A stretch of DNA of 64,000 nucleotides, from assembly GCA_040882845.1 (NCBI GenBank), contig JBBEAM010000016.1:1-64000 (forward strand), read 5' to 3'. Numbering within the stretch: position 1 is the stretch's first letter; each line of letters opens with the position of its first letter. Shown here piece after piece: positions 57,012 through 64,000 of this stretch. This DNA is from JBBEAM01 sp040882845. GTDB taxonomy: Bacteria > Pseudomonadota > Alphaproteobacteria > Kiloniellales > DSM-21159. Both the position numbers and the translations under genes were made by a program. The notes beneath the pieces are model-generated. The model made no database searches, was not told where the DNA came from, and was given only the letters and a program-made list of their open reading frames with translations.

Positions 57012-57644
57012 ATGCACCTGCTTGTCGGCCTTGGCAATCCGGGAACGCGCTACGTCGACAACCGCCACAACACCGGCTTTCTGGCGGTCGAGGAGATCGC
57101 GCGGCGTCACGGCTTCGGTCCCTGGCGCAGAGGATTTCAAGGCGAAGTCAGCGAAGGACGGCTCGGCGGCGATAAAGTCCTGCTGCTGAAGCCCCAGACC
57201 TACATGAACGAGTCGGGCCGCGCCGCCGGGGAAGCGTTGCGCTTCTACAAGCTCGACCCGCAGGCCGTGACGGCGTTCTACGACGAAATCGACCTCGCTC
57301 CCGGCAAGGTGAAGGTCAAGCTGGGCGGCGGCGCGGCGGGCCACAACGGCGTACGTTCGCTGATCGCCCACCTCGGCGGCGACTTCCAGCGGGTGCGGCT
57401 CGGCGTCGGTCATCCCGGCCGCAAGGACCTGGTTCACGGCTATGTGCTTTCGGACTTCGCCAAGTCCGACGATGCCTGGCTCGACCCGCTGCTGGAGGCG
57501 GTGGCGGACAACGCCGAGCTGTTGCTGCGGGGCGGCGAGGAGGCCGAGCAGGCGCGCGGCCTCTTCATGTCCCGCGCCGCCCTGGCGGTGCAGCCACAGC
57601 GCGGCGGCGACAGCAAGAACGGCAGCGAAACGGATCCGAACTGA
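57012..57644 (+). CDS. pth: Peptidyl-tRNA hydrolase
   Basis: Releases peptidyl-tRNA that drops off ribosomes. The 210-aa protein begins MHLLVGLGNPGTRYVDNRHN, followed by GFLAVEEIARRHGFGPW, KPQTYMNESGRAAGEAL and GGGAAGHNGVRSLIAHLGGD. The catalytic His and Asp are in these motifs. Its stop overlaps the ychF start (TGATG). It is followed by the C-terminal extension GGDSKNGSETDPN, unusual but harmless. Confidence 0.97.
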   Translation: MHLLVGLGNPGTRYVDNRHNTGFLAVEEIARRHGFGPWRRGFQGEVSEGRLGGDKVLLLKPQTYMNESGRAAGEALRFYKLDPQAVTAFYDEIDLAPGKVKVKLGGGAAGHNGVRSLIAHLGGDFQRVRLGVGHPGRKDLVHGYVLSDFAKSDDAWLDPLLEAVADNAELLLRGGEEAEQARGLFMSRAALAVQPQRGGDSKNGSETDPN

Positions 57645-58741
57645 TGGGTTTCAACTGCGGCATCGTCGGCCTGCCCAATGTCGGCAAGTCGACCCTTTTC
57701 AACGCCCTGACCGAGACGGCGGCGGCCGAGTCCGCCAACTATCCCTTCTGCACCATCGAGCCCAACGTCGGCCGCGTGCCGGTGCCGGACCCCAGGCTCG
57801 ACAGGATCGCGCCGCTCGCCAAGTCGGCCAAGGTGATCCCCACGGTGCTCGAGTTCGTCGATATCGCCGGACTGGTGCGCGGCGCCTCCAAGGGCGAGGG
57901 CCTGGGCAACCAGTTCCTCGCCAACATCCGCGAGGTCGATGCCATCGTCCAGGTGCTGCGCTGCTTCGAGGGCGAAGTGACCCACGTCGAGGGCAGCGTC
58001 GATCCGCTGCGCGACGCCGAGACCGTGGAGACCGAGCTGCTGCTCGCCGATCTCGACTCCGTCGAGCGGCAGAGGGAGGCGGCGATCAAGCGCGCCCGCG
58101 GTCAGGATAAGGAGGCCAAGGCCCGCCTGACGGTGCTGGAGATCGTCGCGGCTTCGCTGGAGGCCGGGGAAGCGGCCCGCAAGGCCAAGATCACGCCCGA
58201 GCAGCGTCCGATCCTGAGGCAGCTGCAGCTGCTCACCGCCAAGCCGGTGCTCTACGTCGCCAATGTGGACGAGGCCTCCGCCGCCGCGGGCAACGCCCTG
58301 TCGGAGAAAGCGCGCGCCCTGGCCGAGGCCGAGGGCGCCGGCTTCGTCGTGGTTTCGGCGGCGATCGAAGCCGAGGTGGCGTCTCTGGACGACCCCGCCG
58401 AGCGGCGCGACTTCCTGGAGACCCTGGGGCTGGAGGAAACCGGCCTGACCCGGGTGATCCGCGCCGGCTATGCACTGCTCGAACTGCTCACCTTCTTCAC
58501 CGCAGGGCCCAAGGAGACGCGGGCCTGGACGGTCCGCAAGGGCGCCAAGGCGCCGGAAGCGGCGGGAGTGATCCACAGCGACTTCGAGCGCGGCTTCATC
58601 CGCGCCGAGACCATCGCCTACGAGGACTTCATCGCCCTGGGCGGCGAGCAGGCCTGCAAGGATGCCGGAAAAATGCGGGCCGAGGGCCGCGACTACAGCG
58701 TCCAGGACGGTGACATCTTCCACTTTCGCTTCAACGTCTAG
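57644..58741 (+). CDS. ychF: Redox-regulated ATPase YchF/OLA1
   Basis: A 365-aa Obg-related ATPase that binds the ribosome. Its P-loop is GIVGLPNVGKSTLFNALTET; other motifs are FVDIAGLVRGASKGEGLGNQ and the altered G4 motif in VLYVANVDE, which selects ATP. The C-terminal TGS domain contains HSDFERGFIRAETIAYEDFI. It is the last gene of the prs-rplY-pth-ychF cluster. Confidence 0.98.
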   Translation: MGFNCGIVGLPNVGKSTLFNALTETAAAESANYPFCTIEPNVGRVPVPDPRLDRIAPLAKSAKVIPTVLEFVDIAGLVRGASKGEGLGNQFLANIREVDAIVQVLRCFEGEVTHVEGSVDPLRDAETVETELLLADLDSVERQREAAIKRARGQDKEAKARLTVLEIVAASLEAGEAARKAKITPEQRPILRQLQLLTAKPVLYVANVDEASAAAGNALSEKARALAEAEGAGFVVVSAAIEAEVASLDDPAERRDFLETLGLEETGLTRVIRAGYALLELLTFFTAGPKETRAWTVRKGAKAPEAAGVIHSDFERGFIRAETIAYEDFIALGGEQACKDAGKMRAEGRDYSVQDGDIFHFRFNV

Positions 58742-58876
58742 CTTCGGACGATCCCGCGCCGGCTACAGCTTTGTCACGGCGCGGCTACGGGCATGTCACT
58801 TCAGGCTGCCGCGCTGCGCGTCACAATGGCGGGCCGCAAGATCGACGCGGCTGCCACGATTTCCCCCGGAGCGCGC

Positions 58877-60961
58877 ATGTCCAAGGCCAAGAAGCCAGGC
58901 TTCGATCTGAACCGCCACCGCGACGAATGGGATCGCGGCTTCGCCTCGGCCTCGCGCAGCATACCGCCGCACCGAAGCAAGCCGGACTCGCAGGCCGCCA
59001 TGCCAGAGATGCCCAGGCCTTTTGCCCGCGAAAAGTCAGCGCCCGAGGCGATGCCGCGCCGCGCCTCGGCCGAGGCGGTTTCCGAACTGAGCGTGCAAGG
59101 CGCGGCTTGGGGGCGTTTACAGGCGCTTGAAACGCCAGCTGCGAGGGCTGAACCCCCAGTGGAGACCGCCGAGCCACGGCGCGCCCAGCCGGAGCGGAGG
59201 CTGCGCCCGAGCGACACGGCCTCAGAACGCGTCGAACCCCGGCTGCAAAGTCCTCGGCAAGCTTCCGTAAAACCCCCAGCCAGCGCGCAGGAGGAGCGCC
59301 GCGACGATGCCCAGATCATTGAAACCCGCGGCCTGCGCATTCATCTCACCTCGCTGGAGACGGCCGCCGTCACCGCGGTCATAGCGCCCATAGAGCTTCA
59401 GCGCCCCACCCTGCTGCGGCCGGAAGACCCGGCGCCGGAGAGCGCGGCGAAACAGGAGCCGCGGCTGGAAGTCCCAAGGGATCGAACCCCTGAACCTCCG
59501 GAGCCTGGGCCGGCGAAGGAAGCGGCACCGCGTCTGGAGATGGAGCGCCTACGGCCGCAAGACCGCGACCTCGGCGTAGCTGCCTTGGCGGCTGCAGAGC
59601 GCCGCCTCGCCGGGGAAAAGGCAGAAAGCGAACCGAGCTTGGCGGCGGCCCCGGTTACGCCCCCGGTTACACCCTCGGCCACAGCGCAGCGCGAGGCCGG
59701 ACCACGCAATGAGGAAGCGCTTCGAGCTGCCCGGCCGGATGATCTGATAAAGGCGGAAGAGGACGACTCAGCGGTTCTGACGGTCCCCGCCGGGCCGCTG
59801 CAGGGCCTGTGGCAAACCCCTCAGGCGCACCCGCTGCTGTCGGGCGTCGCCGCCCTCGGCCTGGCCGGCGCCCTGGCACTGGCCTTCACCCTCTGGCCGA
59901 GCTCCGGTGGAGAGCGCGAGGGCAGCTTGGTGGCGGAGCTGCAGCAGCGGACAGAGGTCTCGCCGCCGGCCTCCGTGGAAACCGCGCCCGCGCCAGGCAG
60001 CTCCGAGAACGCCCCTGCCCCGCCGCAGCCGCCCCAGGCGGCGCCGCAGCCGCCGGCGCAGGATCTCCGTCCCGCCGAGGATCCGGAAGAGCTGCCGCAG
60101 CCGCGCCAGGCTGAGCCTGCCGAAACAGCCGGGGTTCCCCGATCCGGCGGCGTTCCAACGCCCGAGGAGATAGCGGCGCTGGCCGCCGCGCGCGCCGCAG
60201 CGGAATCCGGCGAGGCTCCCGCTTCCAGCAACAACCTGGTGGCCCAGGTGCAGCGGGCGCTGCTCTGGCGGGGCTACGATCCCGGTCCGGTCGATGGCCT
60301 GCGCGGCGCCAAGACCGAGGCTGCGGTGCGCGCTTTTCAGCGCAGGGTCGGCGTCGAGCCGACCGGGGTCATCGATCTCGAGCTGCTCCGCCAGATCGAC
60401 TCCGTGAAGACTGCACCGCCTGCGGCCTCCTCGGTGGAGCCTGGCGACGGGCATGACGGACTTCCTCCCGGAACCGAACCGGTCGAGAGCCAGGTCGCCT
60501 CCACGGACAAAGCCGCCGCCCTGCCCGAGAGCGCCCCCGAGAGCGCCCCCGAGAGCGCCACGCAGCCCGCAGGGCCGGAGGAAAGTCCGGCAGCATCCAG
60601 CAGCGCCAGGCCGCTGGTCGGCGAGGTGCAGCGGGCGCTGCGGCAACGCGGCTACGATCCCGGCCCGGCCGACGGTATCGAGGGCCCGCAGACCCGGGCG
60701 GCGGTACGCGCCTATCAGCGCGACAGCGGCCTCGCCGTGGACGGCCGGGCCGATCGCTCCCTGCTGGTGCGCCTGGAGGACAGCGCCGCCGCGCAGGCGG
60801 CACGGGAGGAACCCGGACCAGGCTCCGGGGCGAACTCCGGAAATATTTCCGATCGCTTGAACGGTGTCGTCGACGCGGTAGCAGGACTCTTCGGCCTGAA
60901 GCGCGGCGGCGAAGCGGACTCCGGCTTCGTGAGGGGAAACAACTCCAATTCGTCGCGCTGA
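58877..60961 (+). CDS. Membrane protein with two peptidoglycan-binding domains
   Basis: A 694-aa protein. It has a long N-terminal cytoplasmic part rich in Ala, Glu, Pro and Arg, a transmembrane helix at about residues 318-340 (LLSGVAALGLAGALALAFTL), and a periplasmic part with two PG_binding_1 domains at about 453-510 (LLWRGYDPGPVDGLRGAKTE) and 578-633 (LRQRGYDPGPADGIEGPQTR). A short direct repeat SAPESAPESAT lies between them. The start at 58877 (MSKAKKPGFDL) is chosen as the first good one; an upstream in-frame ATG at 58793 would add 28 residues. It probably links cytoplasm to cell wall; the function is unknown. Confidence 0.8.
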   Translation: MSKAKKPGFDLNRHRDEWDRGFASASRSIPPHRSKPDSQAAMPEMPRPFAREKSAPEAMPRRASAEAVSELSVQGAAWGRLQALETPAARAEPPVETAEPRRAQPERRLRPSDTASERVEPRLQSPRQASVKPPASAQEERRDDAQIIETRGLRIHLTSLETAAVTAVIAPIELQRPTLLRPEDPAPESAAKQEPRLEVPRDRTPEPPEPGPAKEAAPRLEMERLRPQDRDLGVAALAAAERRLAGEKAESEPSLAAAPVTPPVTPSATAQREAGPRNEEALRAARPDDLIKAEEDDSAVLTVPAGPLQGLWQTPQAHPLLSGVAALGLAGALALAFTLWPSSGGEREGSLVAELQQRTEVSPPASVETAPAPGSSENAPAPPQPPQAAPQPPAQDLRPAEDPEELPQPRQAEPAETAGVPRSGGVPTPEEIAALAAARAAAESGEAPASSNNLVAQVQRALLWRGYDPGPVDGLRGAKTEAAVRAFQRRVGVEPTGVIDLELLRQIDSVKTAPPAASSVEPGDGHDGLPPGTEPVESQVASTDKAAALPESAPESAPESATQPAGPEESPAASSSARPLVGEVQRALRQRGYDPGPADGIEGPQTRAAVRAYQRDSGLAVDGRADRSLLVRLEDSAAAQAAREEPGPGSGANSGNISDRLNGVVDAVAGLFGLKRGGEADSGFVRGNNSNSSR

Positions 60962-61049
60962 GGCGCCTCCACGGCCCTCGGCGTTACGCAGCTATCCGTA
61001 AATTTGCCGCATTCCTGCGTCTAGCCTGGAATCGCGAGGAGAAGAAGAC

Positions 61050-61628
61050 GTGCTGCGATTCGCTGGAACCTTGGCCATCGCTCTGGCGCTGGCCGCCTGC
61101 ACCGCCCCCGAGCCGACCCGCTATCAGCAGTCGGAAAGCGGCGAGGAAGGCTTCGGCTATTCCGAGAAATGGCTGGACGAAGCGACCTACGAGGTGCGCT
61201 TCGCCGGCAACCGCCTGACCGAGCGGCAGACCGTGGAGAACTACACCCTGTTCCGCGCCGCCGAACTCGCCAGGGAGAAGGGGTATCAGTCCTTCGCCCT
61301 GCTCGAACGCACGGTCGAGGAGAACACCACCGAGAAGGTCTATTACGATTCCCCAGGCTACTACGGCTCGCCCTTTCACTACGGGCCCTATGGCTGGGGA
61401 CACCCCTATCACTACCACCCCAGCAGCTTCGGCTATCCCGGCTATCTGCGCAGCCGCCACGGCGCCTGGCCGCCACGCCGGGTGACCCAGACCACCTTCG
61501 CCGCCGTCGCCACGGTCGCCCTGTTCACCGGCACGCCGCCCGAGGAGGCGGTGAAGACCTACGACGCCGCGACGATCCTGCAGGAATTGGGACCTGAGGT
61601 GGTGCGCCCCGAACCGGCTGAGAACTAG
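61050..61628 (+). CDS. CC0125/CC1285-type lipoprotein
   Basis: A 192-aa small lipoprotein with a signal peptide and lipobox LAAC (Cys at residue 17). The middle is rich in Tyr, Gly, His and Pro (YYDSPGYYGSPFHYGPYGWG), a composition typical of this alphaproteobacterial family. The start is GTG at 61050, preceded by GAGGAGAAG. It converges with a VOC gene. The function is unknown. Confidence 0.85.
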   Translation: MLRFAGTLAIALALAACTAPEPTRYQQSESGEEGFGYSEKWLDEATYEVRFAGNRLTERQTVENYTLFRAAELAREKGYQSFALLERTVEENTTEKVYYDSPGYYGSPFHYGPYGWGHPYHYHPSSFGYPGYLRSRHGAWPPRRVTQTTFAAVATVALFTGTPPEEAVKTYDAATILQELGPEVVRPEPAEN

Positions 61629-62455
61629 GTCAAAAAGCGCAGCGCCAAACCGTTGGCCTGTTCGGGCGCGATTCGCAGGCCGTCCTCTTCTTCCTCGAAA
61701 TCGACGCTGTTATCTTCGAGTGCCTTTCGGGTCCGCCGCAAATCTGCGACCCGGACCGCCATGGCGACGCCGCAGGGCACGCCGCGCCCCGGCAGCGGCG
61801 CGATCTCGGCCGCCTCCTCAGGGGTGGTGAAGACCAGGCGCGCTGCGCCGGTCTTGACCGTGAGCCGCAGGTTCTCGCCTGCCACGGCGTCCTCGCCGAA
61901 CAACCGGGCATAGGCGGGCAGCAGCGACAGCGGGTCGTCCACGGCGAAGCTGAAGGATTCGATCCCCTTGGCGCCGTTGGCGTGCTGCAGCCACTCCGGC
62001 CGCCAGACGATCTCCGGCGTCAGGTGGCTGACGACGAAGGTCGCAACCCCCGGCGTCGCTTCGCGCGGCAGGTGCACCAGCTGGAATCGCGGCAGCTCCT
62101 CGCCGGCGTCGCTTTCCAGGATGCGTTTCAGGTCCTTGGGATCCTCGGCCGCAATGCCCTGCGCCCGCAGCGCCTCGACCGTCGCCGCCGCGTCGTCGCA
62201 GGAAAAGGCGGCGCCGAGCAAGCCTTCGCCCTTTTCCAGGAAGCGGTCCAGGTTGTTGGTGAACTGGCTGGCGTCGAGGATGCCCAGCAGCTCGATGTAG
62301 TCGCTGGCGAACATGATGCAGTAGTTGGCCGTGCCCCAGCCGATGTGCCGGCCGCGCGGCGAGAGGGTGAAGCCCAGGCGGCGCCAGGCCGCGCGGGCCT
62401 GCTCCAGGTCTTCGACGCCGATCAGCGCGTGGTCGATGCCGGTGATGCCAGTCAT
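61625..62455 (-). CDS. VOC family (glyoxalase-like) protein
   Basis: A 276-aa protein with two VOC-type modules: it begins with ITGIDHALIGVEDLEQARAA, and a second half starts near FSFAVDDPLSLLPAYARLFG. Metal-binding residues (His9 and an acidic position near IELLGIL) are seen in the first half. Family members include glyoxalases, dioxygenases and resistance proteins. The gene overlaps the stop of the lipoprotein gene on the other strand by 4 bp. Confidence 0.85.
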   Translation of the reverse strand: MTGITGIDHALIGVEDLEQARAAWRRLGFTLSPRGRHIGWGTANYCIMFASDYIELLGILDASQFTNNLDRFLEKGEGLLGAAFSCDDAAATVEALRAQGIAAEDPKDLKRILESDAGEELPRFQLVHLPREATPGVATFVVSHLTPEIVWRPEWLQHANGAKGIESFSFAVDDPLSLLPAYARLFGEDAVAGENLRLTVKTGAARLVFTTPEEAAEIAPLPGRGVPCGVAMAVRVADLRRTRKALEDNSVDFEEEEDGLRIAPEQANGLALRFLT

Positions 62456-62482
62456 GAGACGCTCCTAAGCCCTAAAATGAAG

Positions 62483-62506
62483 AAGGCTGCCCCGAGGAGC
62501 AGCCTT
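62483..62506 (-). terminator. Terminator downstream of petC
   Basis: AAGGCTGC (62483-62490) pairs with GCAGCCTT (62499-62506). On the minus strand it is followed by CTTCATTTTAG, so it can end the petBC transcript before the VOC gene. Confidence 0.65.
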
Positions 62507-62580
62507 CTGTAATGCAACCGCCGCCTCTGATGAGGAGGACGTCGCCGGATCGCGAAAGTTCTCCGCGAAACCACTGAGCC

Positions 62581-63342
62581 TCAGTGCAGGTCCGCCCAGA
62601 CCTTGCGCTTCACCGCATAGAGCAGGCCGGTGAAGACCAGCAGGAAGAGGATCACCTTGACGCCCATGGTCTTGCGTTCCTCGAGCTGCGGCTCGGCGGT
62701 CCAGGTCAGGAAGGCGGCCACGTCGGTGGCCATCTGGTCGACCGTCGCCTCGGTGCCGTCGGCGTAGCTGACGCCGCCCTCGATGAGCGGAGGCGCCATG
62801 GAGATGGCATTGCCCGGGAAGTACTCGTTGTAGTACTGCCCCGGCAGCAATTCGACATCGGCGGGTGCGTCCTTGTAACCGATCAGAAGGGCGTGGATGT
62901 AATCGGCGCCGCCCGCACGCGCCTCCGCCATCAAGGAGAGGTTCGGCGGATAGGCGCCGCCATTGGCGTAGCGCGCCGCCTGCTCGTTGGCGAAGGGTGC
63001 CGGAAAGCGGTCGGCGGCCGCGCCCGGCCGCTGGAACATCTCGCCGGTCTCGTCGGGACCGTCGGTGACCGTGAAGTCGGCGGCGAAGGCATCGATCTGC
63101 TCCTCGGTGTAGCCGAGGCCGGAAAGATCGCGAAAGGCCAGATACTCCATGGCGTGACAAGCGGCACAGACCTCCTTGTAGACCTGGAATCCGCGCTGCA
63201 GCTGCGCCCGGTCGAAGGTGCCGAAGATGCCGTCGAAGGACCAGTTGAGTTCCGGCGGCGGCGGCGCATCCTCCGCCGCCTGGGCGGAGCTGTACGTTCC
63301 CAAGCCGAGCAGGACGGCCGCGATGACTGCGAGCTTCTTCAT
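62581..63342 (-). CDS. petC: Cytochrome c1 of the bc1 complex
   Basis: Haem c subunit of ubiquinol-cytochrome c reductase. The 253-aa protein has a signal peptide ending AQA, the haem site CAACH (Cys59, Cys62, His63), the axial methionine in GNAISMAPPL, and a C-terminal membrane anchor (VKVILFLLVFTGLLYAVKRK). Its ATG overlaps the petB stop (TAATG). It is the last gene of the pet cluster. Confidence 0.97.
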   Translation of the reverse strand: MKKLAVIAAVLLGLGTYSSAQAAEDAPPPPELNWSFDGIFGTFDRAQLQRGFQVYKEVCAACHAMEYLAFRDLSGLGYTEEQIDAFAADFTVTDGPDETGEMFQRPGAAADRFPAPFANEQAARYANGGAYPPNLSLMAEARAGGADYIHALLIGYKDAPADVELLPGQYYNEYFPGNAISMAPPLIEGGVSYADGTEATVDQMATDVAAFLTWTAEPQLEERKTMGVKVILFLLVFTGLLYAVKRKVWADLH

Positions 63343-64000
63343 TATGCCTTCTCCATCGGCTTCGCGGTCGCCCCGGCCGCGGTTCCTCCGCCCTTGGGTT
63401 TCTTGAGAACCGCTTCACTGATGGAATTGGGCAGCGGCTTGGGCCGCTCCAGCTTGCCGAGCACCGGCAGCAGGACCAGGAAGTGGAAGAAATACCAGAA
63501 GGTGCAGATCTGTCCGATGGTGACCCAGGGCTGCTCCGGCGGCTGCGAGCCGACATAGCCGAGCGTGATGCTGACCGCCACCAGGATCCAGAAGAACTGC
63601 TTGTGCAGCGGCCGGAAGCGCGAGGAGCGCACCGGCGAGGAATCCAGCCAGGGCAGGAAGAACAGCAGCAGGATCGAGGCGAACATCACGATCACGCCGC
63701 CCAGCTTGGCTTCGATGATGATGATCCCGGTGAAGGGGATTGAGATGTCGAAGGTGATGGCGCGCAGCATCGCGTAGAAAGGCAGGAAGTACCACTCCGG
63801 CACGATATGCGGCGGCGTCACCAGCGGGTCCGCCGGAATGTAGTTGTCCGGGTGCCCCATGTAGTTCGGCGCGAAGAACACGAAGGCGGCGAAGATGGTC
63901 AGGAAGACCATCAGGCCGAACATGTCCTTCACGGTGTAGTAGGGGTGGAAGGGGATCTTGTCCTGCGGCCCCTTGGCGTCGATCCCAAGCGGGTTGTTCG
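63342..64000 (-). CDS. petB: Cytochrome b of the bc1 complex, N-terminal part missing
   Basis: Membrane cytochrome of complex III; the window holds the C-terminal half. It reads from NNPLGIDAKGPQDKIPFHPYY with the conserved PFHPYYTVKD motif, then a hydrophobic helix, the Qo-site PADPLVTPPHIVPEWYFLPF segment with PEWY, and three further membrane segments. It ends in a Lys/Ala-rich tail. The haem ligand region and the Rieske gene lie beyond the right edge. Confidence 0.97.
   Translation of the reverse strand, partial: NNPLGIDAKGPQDKIPFHPYYTVKDMFGLMVFLTIFAAFVFFAPNYMGHPDNYIPADPLVTPPHIVPEWYFLPFYAMLRAITFDISIPFTGIIIIEAKLGGVIVMFASILLLFFLPWLDSSPVRSSRFRPLHKQFFWILVAVSITLGYVGSQPPEQPWVTIGQICTFWYFFHFLVLLPVLGKLERPKPLPNSISEAVLKKPKGGGTAAGATAKPMEKA

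Overview
The window is a stretch of high-GC chromosome, densely packed with housekeeping genes and mostly free of mobile DNA. It looks like an alphaproteobacterium, most probably of the Rhodospirillales/Kiloniellales kind. That placement is inferred from several things read in the sequence: the yqeY-dnaG-rpoD cluster with a DnaG that has lost its zinc ligands, the lrp/trxB/lsrB-type LysR neighbourhood, petP/petR-like regulators, a petBC cluster for the cytochrome bc1 complex, a phasin, a marine-proteobacterial sortase with its one substrate, and a ferritin-like protein resembling Rhodospirillum rubrum EncFtn.

Layout. 1-9.9 kb: rpoD (cut by the left edge), dnaG and yqeY on the minus strand, divergent from carA, a small membrane-protein gene, carB and greA. 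10-16.8 kb: mscL, an Lrp-type regulator divergent from trxB, an LsrB/VtlR-type LysR gene, then a strongly structured intergenic RNA candidate that ends in an intrinsic terminator, a porin, a 59-codon TTG-start gene, msrP and an EncFtn-type ferritin without encapsulin. 16.8-23.4 kb (all minus): an EF-G-like GTPase, a ZIP transporter, dps with a perfect iron-control-element-like box upstream, a fumarylacetoacetase-type hydratase, a ketopantoate reductase family gene and an aspartate aminotransferase. 23.5-31.3 kb: sortase substrate, sortase and a small membrane protein; ahpC divergent from a Tat-exported intradiol dioxygenase, with further boxes of the dps type between them; uvrB; and a FicA/Fic toxin-antitoxin pair.

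31.4-44.3 kb: an SDR, msrB, a Ca/cation antiporter, folB, a 472-bp gap, then uvrC-pgsA-mobB-moeA-moaD-moaE (nucleotide excision repair, phospholipid synthesis and molybdenum cofactor synthesis), ilvE-type aminotransferase divergent from a MarR regulator, an OmpR/EnvZ-type two-component pair and csaA. 44.3-49 kb (minus): phasin, TetR regulator, YbaK deacylase, proC, YbjN protein, ubiK and two tandem hotdog thioesterases. 49-64 kb: hldD-lgt-midA-like methyltransferase-pgeF-M24 homologue, two lipoproteins, prs-rplY-pth-ychF, a peptidoglycan-binding membrane protein, a VOC protein, and petC-petB (petB cut by the right edge).

Themes that link genes: (i) oxidative stress and iron handling (dps, ahpC, EncFtn-like, trxB, msrP, msrB), with one operator-like 17-bp palindrome shared by dps and ahpC; (ii) a LysR-sRNA-porin arrangement reminiscent of the rhizobial LsrB/VtlR-AbcR locus; (iii) a one-substrate sortase system. 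No CRISPR array, insertion sequence, prophage, rRNA or tRNA gene was recognised.
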